Below are positions 1 to 7,549 of a stretch of 36,997 nucleotides of DNA, piece after piece. Where the stretch lies: contig CANJVG010000021.1 of NCBI GenBank assembly GCA_947478005.1, forward strand, positions 1 to 36,997. Direction: 5' to 3'. Source of the DNA: Bacteroidota bacterium. Its GTDB lineage: Bacteria > Bacteroidota > Bacteroidia > Chitinophagales > LD1. Numbering within the stretch: position 1 is the stretch's first letter; each line of letters begins with the position of its first letter. Both the position numbers and the translations under genes were made by a program. The notes beneath the pieces are model-generated. The model saw only the letters and a list, made by a program, of their open reading frames with translations. It searched no databases and was not told the DNA's origin.

Positions 1-260
1 GCCGCATAATGAAAAATGTAATCAAATTGATGCGAGGTAATAATGGCTCCAATGTCGCGGTATGAATTGGCATCGCACTTAACAAACTTCCAGTTGTTGA
101 GCGGATTACCGGCCGGCAAACGATTAATATTCCCGGTAGACAGGTTATCAATTATCAAAACAAAATTGTCGGGATTTTCAATCAGCTTGTCTACCATAGT
201 GCTGCCAACAAATCCGGCACCACCTGTTACTAAAATTCTGTTTTTAAAACTTGTCATCAT
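1..260 (-). CDS. NAD-dependent epimerase/dehydratase (extended SDR), N-terminal part only
   Basis: Only the first 86 codons are in the window; the gene continues past the left edge. Translating the minus strand from ATG at 260 gives an N-terminal Rossmann motif TGGAGFVGS (about residues 12-20), the NAD-binding acidic strand end IIDNLSTG, and the strand DYIFHYA that precedes the active-site region. This is an extended short-chain dehydrogenase acting on nucleotide sugars. The DNLSTG motif is typical of UDP-glucose 4-epimerase and UDP-glucuronate decarboxylase-like members, whereas RmlB normally has DALTYAG, so this is probably not dTDP-glucose 4,6-dehydratase despite lying 24 bp after rmlA on the same strand. 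The pair suggests a surface-polysaccharide sugar supply. Two tandem ATG codons (260 and 257) are possible starts. Exact substrate unknown. Confidence 0.85.
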   Translation of the reverse strand, partial: MMTSFKNRILVTGGAGFVGSTMVDKLIENPDNFVLIIDNLSTGNINRLPAGNPLNNWKFVKCDANSYRDIGAIITSHQFDYIFHYA

Positions 261-284
261 ATCATTTATGTCTTTAAAGACCTC

Positions 285-1145
285 CTAGGAAATAAGTTCT
301 AATAAGTATTTACCATAACCGCTTTTCAGCAACGGCTCGGCAAGCGTGCGAAGTTGTTCGGTAGAAATAAACCCCTGTCTCCAGGCTTCTTCTTCAATGC
401 AACCTACCTTCAACCCTTGGCGTTGTTCTATTACCTGCACAAATTGCGATGCCTGCATAAGCGAATCGAAGGTTCCGGTATCTAACCAGGCTGTTCCTCT
501 ATCTAAAATTCCTACCTGCAATTTCTTCTGTTGGAGATATTCCTTGTTTACGTCAGTAATTTCATATTCGCCACGAACACCGGGCTTTAGCTGCTTTGCA
601 ATTTCAACCACGTTATTATCGTAGAAATAAAGACCCGGAACTGCATAATTGCTCTTCGGCTCCTTTGGTTTTTCTTCAATAGAAATGGCTTTGCCACTCT
701 TATCAAATTCAACCACTCCATATCTTTCAGGATCGCTTACATGATAGGCAAACACCACACCGCCATCAGGGTTTGAATTGGCTTTCAATAACTGGTCGAG
801 ACCGCTGCCATAAAAAATATTATCCCCAAGAATAAGAGCCACCTTATCATTTCCAATGAATTCTTCACCAAGCACAAAAGCCTGCGCCAATCCATTTGGA
901 ATTTCCTGTACTTTGTAGGTAAAGGTACAGCCAAACTTCTTTCCATCACCCAATAGTCTTTCGAAATTAGGTAAATCCGTAGGTGTAGAAATAATGAGAA
1001 TTTCATTAATGCCGGCTTTCATTAGAACAGTCAGCGGATAATAAATCATCGGCTTGTCATAAATCGGCATTATCTGCTTACTGATAGCGTAAGTAATTGG
1101 ATAAAGACGGGTGCCGGAACCTCCTGCGAGTATAATTCCCTTCAT
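285..1145 (-). CDS. rfbA: Glucose-1-phosphate thymidylyltransferase RmlA
   Basis: The 286-aa protein is full length for RmlA. It joins dTTP and glucose-1-phosphate to make dTDP-glucose, the first step of dTDP-L-rhamnose and related sugar synthesis in the cytoplasm. The N-terminus carries the nucleotidyltransferase signature [11 protein letters not shown] (residues 6-16) followed by [17 protein letters not shown]. The metal-binding region [10 protein letters not shown], the EEKP loop and GRAWLDTGT-like GTAWLDTGT near residue 220 are all present. It is followed after 24 bp by a nucleotide-sugar epimerase and preceded by an unrelated secreted protein. Neither rmlC nor rmlD is in the window. The stop codon lies inside a GGAGG-like stretch upstream of the next gene. 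Family assignment is firm; which final sugar is made is not shown. Confidence 0.97.
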   Translation of the reverse strand: MKGIILAGGSGTRLYPITYAISKQIMPIYDKPMIYYPLTVLMKAGINEILIISTPTDLPNFERLLGDGKKFGCTFTYKVQEIPNGLAQAFVLGEEFIGNDKVALILGDNIFYGSGLDQLLKANSNPDGGVVFAYHVSDPERYGVVEFDKSGKAISIEEKPKEPKSNYAVPGLYFYDNNVVEIAKQLKPGVRGEYEITDVNKEYLQQKKLQVGILDRGTAWLDTGTFDSLMQASQFVQVIEQRQGLKVGCIEEEAWRQGFISTEQLRTLAEPLLKSGYGKYLLELIS

Positions 1146-1196
1146 AGTTGAATTGTTGCTGCCAAAGAAAATAATTTAATGCCTAAAAAACAGAAT

Positions 1197-1240
1197 AATA
1201 GAGAACAGACAATAAGACTGGCCTTTTGTTGTTTTCTATT
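1197..1240 (-). terminator. Weak inverted repeat at the end of the coiled-coil gene
   Basis: An 11-bp stem with one G-T wobble (AATAGAGAACA at 1197-1207 against TGTTTTCTATT at 1230-1240) overlaps the stop codon of the minus-strand gene. Its loop is 22 nt, and the U-rich stretch on the minus strand comes late. It may attenuate read-through into rmlA but is not a convincing terminator. Confidence 0.25.
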
Positions 1241-2126
1241 GAATGGCGTTTAGTCTGGTTTCAGCATTAAGCACCATCAACTTCTGCTTTTCAATATCGG
1301 CCTTTTTGAGGTCTTCCTTCTTCTTCATGTCCTCAATATTTCTTTGCTCTTCGCGAATTTCTTTTTCTAAGCGGTCAATGATTTTCCCTTGCGATTCATT
1401 CTGATTTTGCAATTTCTTCTTCCCGCTTTCCAGATCCTTCTGTGTTTGTTTTGCGCCTTTATTCGCGTTAGGGTCAGCGGCAGTTTTTTCCACCATTCCT
1501 TTTTGAGATATAATCTGCTCTTCTTTACGCTGAATATCACCATTAGTAGATGTGATATTATCTTTAGCGCGTTGAATAGCACGTTGATTTTCGCTTATCT
1601 TCTTGTTCGACTTTTCTTCCAATTTGATAAAGCCCGTTAATTCCTTTTCTAATGCCTTCTGCTTTTCTCTCTCTGCATTCAGTTCTTTGGTGGCAGCTCC
1701 TTTCAGTTCACGAATAACAAAATCGCGTACAAACTTCTGCACGGCCAAATGCTGCTCACTGTTCGAATCTTTTGAAATGAAAATAGAGTCATTTTCGGTA
1801 AACCAGGCAGTCAGTTTCACACCTTCCAATGTTTCCAATAATTTACTGTAGATGTTGATCGGTTTTGTTGAGATATTTTTAACCACAGCCCCTACCATAT
1901 TTATTTCTCCATTAGAAGAAACAGGTTTTGTTTTTGCCCCCTCCATCATATATTTTATCCAATCTTTTTCTACATCCTGTATCGTGGCTTTTGCAATTAC
2001 AGTAGCATAACTATGTAGCAAACCTTTGCTCATGGGGCGCAAAGTATCTTCAATTGAAATTAGTGCTTGGCAAAAGGAAGCAATGGAAACAAAAAACAAA
2101 GAGATTATAGCAATAGATTTTTTCAT
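1236..2126 (-). CDS. Secreted coiled-coil protein of unknown function
   Basis: A 296-aa protein that I cannot name. A signal peptide is clear (MKKS, hydrophobic core, cleavage near SFCQA at residues 17-21), so the product should be periplasmic or outer-membrane associated. Residues about 25-140 form a small mixed alpha/beta region with VEKDWIKYM and a WFTENDSIFIS strand; similar unnamed secreted proteins are familiar from Bacteroidota. From about residue 146 to the end the sequence is almost wholly K/E/Q-rich and lacks proline except near residue 219, which indicates a long coiled coil. It sits 33 bp after an ABC permease and 90 bp before rmlA, all on the same strand. A role in envelope stress or organisation would be a guess. 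Confidence 0.85.
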   Translation of the reverse strand: MKKSIAIISLFFVSIASFCQALISIEDTLRPMSKGLLHSYATVIAKATIQDVEKDWIKYMMEGAKTKPVSSNGEINMVGAVVKNISTKPINIYSKLLETLEGVKLTAWFTENDSIFISKDSNSEQHLAVQKFVRDFVIRELKGAATKELNAEREKQKALEKELTGFIKLEEKSNKKISENQRAIQRAKDNITSTNGDIQRKEEQIISQKGMVEKTAADPNANKGAKQTQKDLESGKKKLQNQNESQGKIIDRLEKEIREEQRNIEDMKKKEDLKKADIEKQKLMVLNAETRLNAIQ

Positions 2127-2159
2127 AATTGTACTTGAATGCTTAAATAAAAAATAATT

Positions 2160-3485
2160 TCAGGTGCGGGCAAATATCCAGCGCCCCATTTCTTTCAAAG
2201 TTATCTTTTTGCCATACATTAAAATACCTACCCGATAGATGCGGGCTGCGATGTAGGTAGTAAGAATAAAGCCACCAATTAGCAGCAAAACAGAAATTGC
2301 AATCTGCCACCAAACCGGTCGGAATGGCAACAGGGCACTCATTACAACAGGCGATGTAAATGGAATGATAGATCCCCAGAACCCTAACGAACTATCTGGA
2401 TTATTAATGACATTGATAGCTATGAAAATGGAAATAATAATTGGCACGGTGATTGGAATCATGAGCGATTGCTGGTCGCCATCTTCGCCCATAGCAGCAC
2501 CGACTGCGGCAAAGAGTGAACCATAAAGTAGAAATCCACCAAGGAAATAAAGGGGGAATAAAAATGCAATTTGCTTAAACGGAAGTTGCGAAAGATTATT
2601 CATCACCAACTGCATTTCCTCCGCATCTATACTCTGTCCTTGCATTCCCCCTATAGCGGGTTGATGAGAGTGCAGTGCTACTCCAAAAATTATACCTGCC
2701 ACAATATTGACTCCGAACATGAGGATAATCCAAAGAATAAATTGCGTAAGCCCTACCGCCCCGACTCCAATAATTTTGCCCATTAATAGTTGAAATGGTT
2801 TTACCGAAGAGGTCAATACTTCTACTATCCGATTTGTTTTCTCTTCCATTACACCTTTCATAATCATGGTGCCATAGAAGAAAAGCGATATGTAAATAGC
2901 AAAGCCCATGACCATACCGGTAATTCCCGCTGCTTCTGTGTAGCCCTTTTTCTCCGTTTGATTATCGAGCGAAGAGTAATCCAGTTGAACCTTTTTCTGC
3001 ATTTGGGTTTGTGCCTCCTCGTCAATGTTCAGCAACTTCATGCGTAGCTTATCCAACGCTGAATTGATGCGTCCCGAAATAAACTGTTTCTTCATTACAC
3101 CCGGCCGCTCTACATAACGATAGGATATAACCGGATTGTCAGGGTTTTTAATGTTGAAGTTGGCGGGTATGTAGATTATACCCTGATATTTTCTTTTCTC
3201 TTTTTCTCCTTTCGGTAAAGCGGCAGAAAGTTCGTCCAGTTTCTCGGTTACTTTATGAAAATAGACAGTCTGGTCTTCGGCATCGGGCAGAGTGATATCC
3301 TTGAACAGGCCGCTGTCGTCAATAATAGCAACATCGGTTCGGCCCTGAGAGAAAGTGCTAATAAGCACTGAGCCCGAGATAAGAGCAAAGAAACCAAGCG
3401 GAGCCAATAGGGTAGTGATGATAAAGCTCTTGCGCTTTACCCTGGTGATATACTCCCGTTGAATGATAATCCAGATTTTGTTCAT
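2160..3485 (-). CDS. ABC-2 type transporter permease (NatB-like)
   Basis: The 441-aa integral membrane protein is the permease partner of the ATPase immediately upstream; its ATG directly abuts the ATPase stop codon (3486/3485), a coupled arrangement. The architecture is that of NatB/YhaP exporters: one N-terminal membrane segment (about residues 20-42), a large extracytoplasmic domain (about 45-185), then five or so membrane segments. The GVMEEKTNRIVEVLTSSVKP motif at about residues 210-230 is the hallmark of this family, marking the cytoplasmic coupling helix. NatA/NatB in Bacillus exports sodium, but Bacteroidota members have not been assigned substrates from sequence, so export of an ion, peptide or drug are all possible. 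Start chosen at the coupled ATG. Confidence 0.93.
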   Translation of the reverse strand: MNKIWIIIQREYITRVKRKSFIITTLLAPLGFFALISGSVLISTFSQGRTDVAIIDDSGLFKDITLPDAEDQTVYFHKVTEKLDELSAALPKGEKEKRKYQGIIYIPANFNIKNPDNPVISYRYVERPGVMKKQFISGRINSALDKLRMKLLNIDEEAQTQMQKKVQLDYSSLDNQTEKKGYTEAAGITGMVMGFAIYISLFFYGTMIMKGVMEEKTNRIVEVLTSSVKPFQLLMGKIIGVGAVGLTQFILWIILMFGVNIVAGIIFGVALHSHQPAIGGMQGQSIDAEEMQLVMNNLSQLPFKQIAFLFPLYFLGGFLLYGSLFAAVGAAMGEDGDQQSLMIPITVPIIISIFIAINVINNPDSSLGFWGSIIPFTSPVVMSALLPFRPVWWQIAISVLLLIGGFILTTYIAARIYRVGILMYGKKITLKEMGRWIFART

Positions 3486-4382
3486 TTAGTTAGCTTCTAC
3501 TTGACGGATAAAAATTTCGTTGATGCTGGGCAATAATTCGTTGAATGAAGATACTTCCATGCCGTGCTCCACAAATAATTTCAACAACTCGTTGCCGCGA
3601 TGTTCTTCGTTATACTTCACAGTTACTTCTCCTACGCTTTGTTCCACCACATTCAAGTTATCGAGCAAACCATTTTTAAGTTCTCCATTAAAGGAGATGT
3701 GGTATTTGTTTTCCTTGAACCGCTGTTTCAGTTCCTTCACTCCTCCTTCCAGAATCTTTTTGCCCTTGTTCACCAGCACAATTTCATCGCATATCTCTTC
3801 CACCTGTTCCATGCGGTGAGTAGAAAAAATAATGGTCTTTCCATGGCGGCTCATATCGCGGATTTCTTCTTCTATCAACTTGGAGTTGATAGGGTCGAGT
3901 CCACTGAAAGGCTCATCGAGAATGAGTAAATCCGGGTTGTGCAATACCGTAGCGATGAACTGGACCTTCTGGCTCATGCCTTTCGAAAGCTCTTCTATGT
4001 TTTTGTTGAACCAGGTTTCTATTTCAAACTTCTTCAACCATGCATTTACACTTTGCGTAGCTGTTGCCTTGGAAAGCCCCTTTAATCTCCCGAGGTAAAT
4101 CAGGTGTTCCCCCACCTTCATCTTTTTATAAAGCCCACGCTCTTCGGGCATGTAGCCGATGTTTTCGGTATGCTTATCAGTCAATTGTTCCCCGTTGAAC
4201 AGAATGTTTCCTCCATCGGGATAAAGAATGCGGGTAATCATTCTTATTAGGGTTGTCTTTCCTGCACCGTTAGGGCCCAACAAACCAAAAATTTTTCCTT
4301 TCGGAATTTCAAAGCTTACATCATCGCTGGCTTTGTAGCTGCCATACTGTTTAACGATGTGCTGAAGAGATAATAAAGACAT
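3486..4382 (-). CDS. ABC transporter ATP-binding protein (NatA-like, DUF4162 C-terminus)
   Basis: A 298-aa cytoplasmic ATPase with all nucleotide-binding motifs: Walker A GPNGAGKTT with Lys42, signature LSKGM at residues 132-136, Walker B LLILDEP followed by the FSGLD D-loop, and the H-loop STHRM. The last 80 residues or so form the DUF4162-like accessory domain usual in NatA-type exporters. It is the first gene of a leftward run and energises the permease encoded directly downstream. The signature is LSKGM rather than the textbook LSGGQ, which is normal for this subfamily. Upstream lies the 495-bp gene-free region, so a promoter is expected there, but I see no clean consensus. Confidence 0.95.
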   Translation of the reverse strand: MSLLSLQHIVKQYGSYKASDDVSFEIPKGKIFGLLGPNGAGKTTLIRMITRILYPDGGNILFNGEQLTDKHTENIGYMPEERGLYKKMKVGEHLIYLGRLKGLSKATATQSVNAWLKKFEIETWFNKNIEELSKGMSQKVQFIATVLHNPDLLILDEPFSGLDPINSKLIEEEIRDMSRHGKTIIFSTHRMEQVEEICDEIVLVNKGKKILEGGVKELKQRFKENKYHISFNGELKNGLLDNLNVVEQSVGEVTVKYNEEHRGNELLKLFVEHGMEVSSFNELLPSINEIFIRQVEAN

Positions 4383-4877
4383 GAGGCGAATGTACGTTCT
4401 CTGCTGTAAAACAAAAAAACCTTGCTTCTATCGGGTTTTAACATTCTTGCTTTAAATAGAAGCATTTGTCTGTGTGCAGGGGTGAAGAAGTACTTTGTTT
4501 GCACAACACACGCGACTAATACGAAATATCAAAGAAATATACCTGATTAATTTCATCTTGATTCTTTAATTTGCCTCCTTCCTAAAAGAGGAATTGTTGT
4601 TATTCTAATCCTTATATTTTCTTCAAGCAAAAGTCCATTTTAAGTCTTACCTAAATAACATCAACATAACCATTTTTGGCCAGAGTTAATACTATTTTTT
4701 TGGGCAATAGGTTAAGAATGTCTATGTGAATACAGCTGCAAAAACTAAACGGCAGAAAGATTCCCTTCGCGCTTGTTTATGCCCCCGTCCTCGCAAATCT
4801 TCACTCAACAGACAGCCTGTGTATTTGTCTTTGCCATACAGTTTAGTACTTACTGCTAATTACTCTACTTTCAATTT
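4383..4877. other. Gene-free interval between divergent genes
   Basis: No convincing ORF, tRNA or repeat was found in these 495 bp. The interval separates the leftward ABC exporter run from the rightward ureohydrolase gene, so it must hold both promoters. Partial promoter-like words occur (TTTG at 4465 and TACTTTG at 4491 on the plus strand; CAAA and CGAATGTA at 4412 and 4387, read on the minus strand), but none has both boxes at good spacing and a sensible distance to a start codon. It is unusually long for an intergenic gap in this window. Confidence 0.6.
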
Positions 4878-6065
4878 ATGATATACGAATTCCTTACCCC
4901 CATCGACAAAGAAAATCTGCTAGAAGGTGCCGAGCTCAATCCCGCTCAATTAGGCAACTATGTCTTTATTTATGAAGGCAAAGAAATTGACCTTAGTCAA
5001 TTTAATATTGCCCTGTTGGGTGTTGGTGATGATCGGGGCTCGGTTGGTAATTTAGGCTCTGCCAAAGCTCCCGACTTAATCCGTAAAGAGTTTTACAAAC
5101 TCTACATGCCACCTATCGAAAAGGAATTTCGTTTTCTCGATTTAGGAAATATTACTCCCGGTGAAACGCCACGCGATACTTATTTCGCATTGGCTTCGGT
5201 TATGCTTGAATTGCTTACCCACAAAGTAATTCCTATAATAATAGGCGGGAGCCACGACCTTACCTTCGGGCAATATTTGGGATACAAAAACCTACAAACG
5301 CTTATTAATGTGGTAAATGTGGACGAGCGAATTGATATGATAGAAGGGCATATAAATCCGGAAACAGGCAAAGCTGCCAAACTGGATTCTACGAACTTTG
5401 TGATGAATATCTTTACCCACACACCTAATTATCTTTTCAATTATTCACACCTTGGCTTTCAAACATACCTTAACGATGGAAAAGCTGTGGAAACTTTAGA
5501 AAGCTTGAATTTTGACTGTCATCGACTGGGTTTAATACGTGCAAATATGGAGGACGCAGAGCCGGTACTGCGCGATGCCGATATGTTGAGTATAGATATT
5601 TCTGCCGTTCGTCAAGCTGATGCCCCGGGACACGCGGAAGCCACACCCAATGGTTTTAGCGGAGAAGAACTTTGTCAGATTACTCGATATGCTGGCTTAA
5701 GTGATAAGCTGACATCGTTGGGAATTTATGAAGTAAACCCTGGTTATGACAACAATCGTCAAACGACTCAATTGGCGGCACAAATGATTTGGTACTTTGT
5801 AGAAGGTTACTACAGCCGTGTAGGCGATTATCCGCTAACTATAGAAGAACATCTAAAGTTTACAGTACAGTTAGAAGATAGCGACCATGAACTTATTTTC
5901 TGGAAAAGTAAAAAGACAGAACGCTGGTGGATGGAACTCCCATATGGTGATACGCACAAATTCGGTCGCAATCAATTAGTACCGTGCTCTATGCGCGATT
6001 ATGATTTAGCCTGTGAACAAGAGCTACCCGACAGATGGATGAAAGCTTACACAAAGTTGGTTTAA
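4878..6065 (+). CDS. Ureohydrolase-fold protein (arginase/formimidoylglutamase family), altered metal site
   Basis: The 395-aa protein has the arginase fold: DDRGSVGNLGSAKAP near residue 50, the strand-loop IIIGGSHDLT (His126), NVDERID (residues 148-153), and SIDISAVRQADAPG (Asp240). Bona fide arginases, agmatinases and formimidoylglutamases bind two Mn ions through GG-D-H-S, D-A-H-x-D and D-x-D. Here the middle His is Arg151 and the last Asp is Ser242, while His126, Asp149, Asp153 and Asp240 remain. From memory, a Bacteroidota clade with the same SAVRQ motif is annotated as formimidoylglutamase or arginase, so the substitutions look like clade features rather than decay. Hydrolysis of a guanidino or formimino compound is therefore not assured. 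It stands alone, with no hut or arginine genes next to it. Confidence 0.85.
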   Translation: MIYEFLTPIDKENLLEGAELNPAQLGNYVFIYEGKEIDLSQFNIALLGVGDDRGSVGNLGSAKAPDLIRKEFYKLYMPPIEKEFRFLDLGNITPGETPRDTYFALASVMLELLTHKVIPIIIGGSHDLTFGQYLGYKNLQTLINVVNVDERIDMIEGHINPETGKAAKLDSTNFVMNIFTHTPNYLFNYSHLGFQTYLNDGKAVETLESLNFDCHRLGLIRANMEDAEPVLRDADMLSIDISAVRQADAPGHAEATPNGFSGEELCQITRYAGLSDKLTSLGIYEVNPGYDNNRQTTQLAAQMIWYFVEGYYSRVGDYPLTIEEHLKFTVQLEDSDHELIFWKSKKTERWWMELPYGDTHKFGRNQLVPCSMRDYDLACEQELPDRWMKAYTKLV

Positions 6066-6085
6066 TAACGTTAAAACAGTTTATC

Positions 6086-7477
6086 CTATTTCGGTTCAAC
6101 AGGCTCTAATTTGCCTTCCTTTTGCACAGGTGCCTTTTCCTCGATCTTTTTACTGTCTTCAGGTTTTGTTTGAGGCTCATCAGCTTTTTTCTCTTTCTTC
6201 TGCTTAGGTTCATCGGGTATCAACGAAACTCCCGTTTCATTAGATGTCGATTTTTTACCACCACTTACAAAGTCAAACAATAAGCTAAAGCGCAAAGTAT
6301 TATCCAAAGGATTGCGTTGGATGGTGGTAGGAATTAAGTAGGAGAAGTTTAAGCCGACTACACTGTATTTTACCGTTAATCCAGCGGTTACAAATTGTCT
6401 GTTACCCTTTAATCCATTCTCGTAAAAATATCCAAAGCGAGCCCCGAACTGTTTGTTGTATAAGTATTCAGCTCCTATACCCCATGTCACTTCATTGAAC
6501 TCTTCTTTGGATTTTCCAGGGGCATCACCAAAGGAAGTGAACATACCCGTTATTGAAGATTTTTCTTTGAAGTCGTAGATGCCGTTATTGTTTTTGTCAT
6601 CTTTAGTTGGGGTGGGTACCATTAGCTTATTCATATCCAAATAGGCACCTACAGAATGGTGTTTATCTATATTAAAGGTATAGCCGACTCCAATTCCAAG
6701 ATTTGTTGGAATGAAATCTTTTGTCTTACTGTCAGTATAAGATATTTTGCTTCCAATGTTAGAAATGTTCATACCCACTGTTAACTCATGCTCTAGTTTG
6801 TGGGCATTATTTTCCTTAAATTTTTTACGAAAGAACCATGAAATGTCACCGGAACCGGCAACTCCAGCCTTGACCAAAGCACCGTCCACCTGCTGTCCAC
6901 CAGCAAGATTTGAATAAATAACACGAAGGGATGCCGCTACCGAAAAGTAAGGGCCTAATCTGCGTGCATAATGCCCATCTATAGCAAATTCATTTGGCCT
7001 GAACTGCCCTGTTTCCTGACCATTTATATCGGTAAAGGTGATATTGCCCAAAGAAAAATAGCGGATAGATATAGCAACTGTTTGTTGCTTTTTCACTTTG
7101 TAATAGCCTGTCAATTGAGCCAGGTAAATATCTGTTACTAACGAGCGTAACCAAGGCGAAAAAGAAACGGCAAAGCCATAATCTTTATCAATGAAGGCCA
7201 GTTTAGCCGGATTGATTTCAAGGCCCGAACAGTCAGGACTGCGATAATCTCCTTCATTTTCTCCATTACCATAAATGGGCGTAGCCAGTCCTACATCGCC
7301 CATTCCTCCCGAACGGGCGTCAGCCGCTATTCGCAAAAAAGGAACTGCTGTCGTTACTGTATTAATAACTCTGCCACCTGCGGTATTGCCGGACACCTGA
7401 GCTTTGCTAATAGAAAAAGTAATAACTAAGAGGGTCAAAAATGAAACCGCCTTCTTTGTACGCAACAAATAATTCAT
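6086..7477 (-). CDS. porV: T9SS outer-membrane shuttle protein PorV
   Basis: PorV is the FadL-like outer-membrane barrel that receives T9SS cargo and passes it to the sortase PorU. The 463-aa product has a signal peptide ending near SKAQ (about residue 26), then the family's N-terminal block (VPFLRIAADARSGGMGDVG), an NPAKLAF motif at the barrel plug, the block SFSPWLRSLVTDIYLAQLTG, and alternating beta strands to about residue 405. The last 58 or so residues are very rich in Lys, Glu and Pro and lie beyond the barrel, making the protein longer than typical PorV. porU ends 72 bp upstream on the same strand, the usual order in Bacteroidota, so the two are probably co-transcribed. Confidence 0.93.
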   Translation of the reverse strand: MNYLLRTKKAVSFLTLLVITFSISKAQVSGNTAGGRVINTVTTAVPFLRIAADARSGGMGDVGLATPIYGNGENEGDYRSPDCSGLEINPAKLAFIDKDYGFAVSFSPWLRSLVTDIYLAQLTGYYKVKKQQTVAISIRYFSLGNITFTDINGQETGQFRPNEFAIDGHYARRLGPYFSVAASLRVIYSNLAGGQQVDGALVKAGVAGSGDISWFFRKKFKENNAHKLEHELTVGMNISNIGSKISYTDSKTKDFIPTNLGIGVGYTFNIDKHHSVGAYLDMNKLMVPTPTKDDKNNNGIYDFKEKSSITGMFTSFGDAPGKSKEEFNEVTWGIGAEYLYNKQFGARFGYFYENGLKGNRQFVTAGLTVKYSVVGLNFSYLIPTTIQRNPLDNTLRFSLLFDFVSGGKKSTSNETGVSLIPDEPKQKKEKKADEPQTKPEDSKKIEEKAPVQKEGKLEPVEPK

Positions 7478-7549
7478 GCTTTGATTTATTGAATTAAAAC
7501 TAAAATGTAGAGTTGTTGCTATAGTCGGTATTTTTAATGGACGCCAAAT

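Noticed and set aside
4387-4415. Minus-strand promoter for the ABC exporter (TTTG, 17 nt, TACATTCG)
   Set aside because: It would place the transcript start on the start codon, and the spacing is short.
4763-4782. CCCTTCGCGCTTGTTTATG resembles half of the GCGCGAAGG terminators near 21 kb
   Set aside because: Only one arm is present with no partner arm, so it cannot form the hairpin; the similarity is short enough to be chance or an old remnant.
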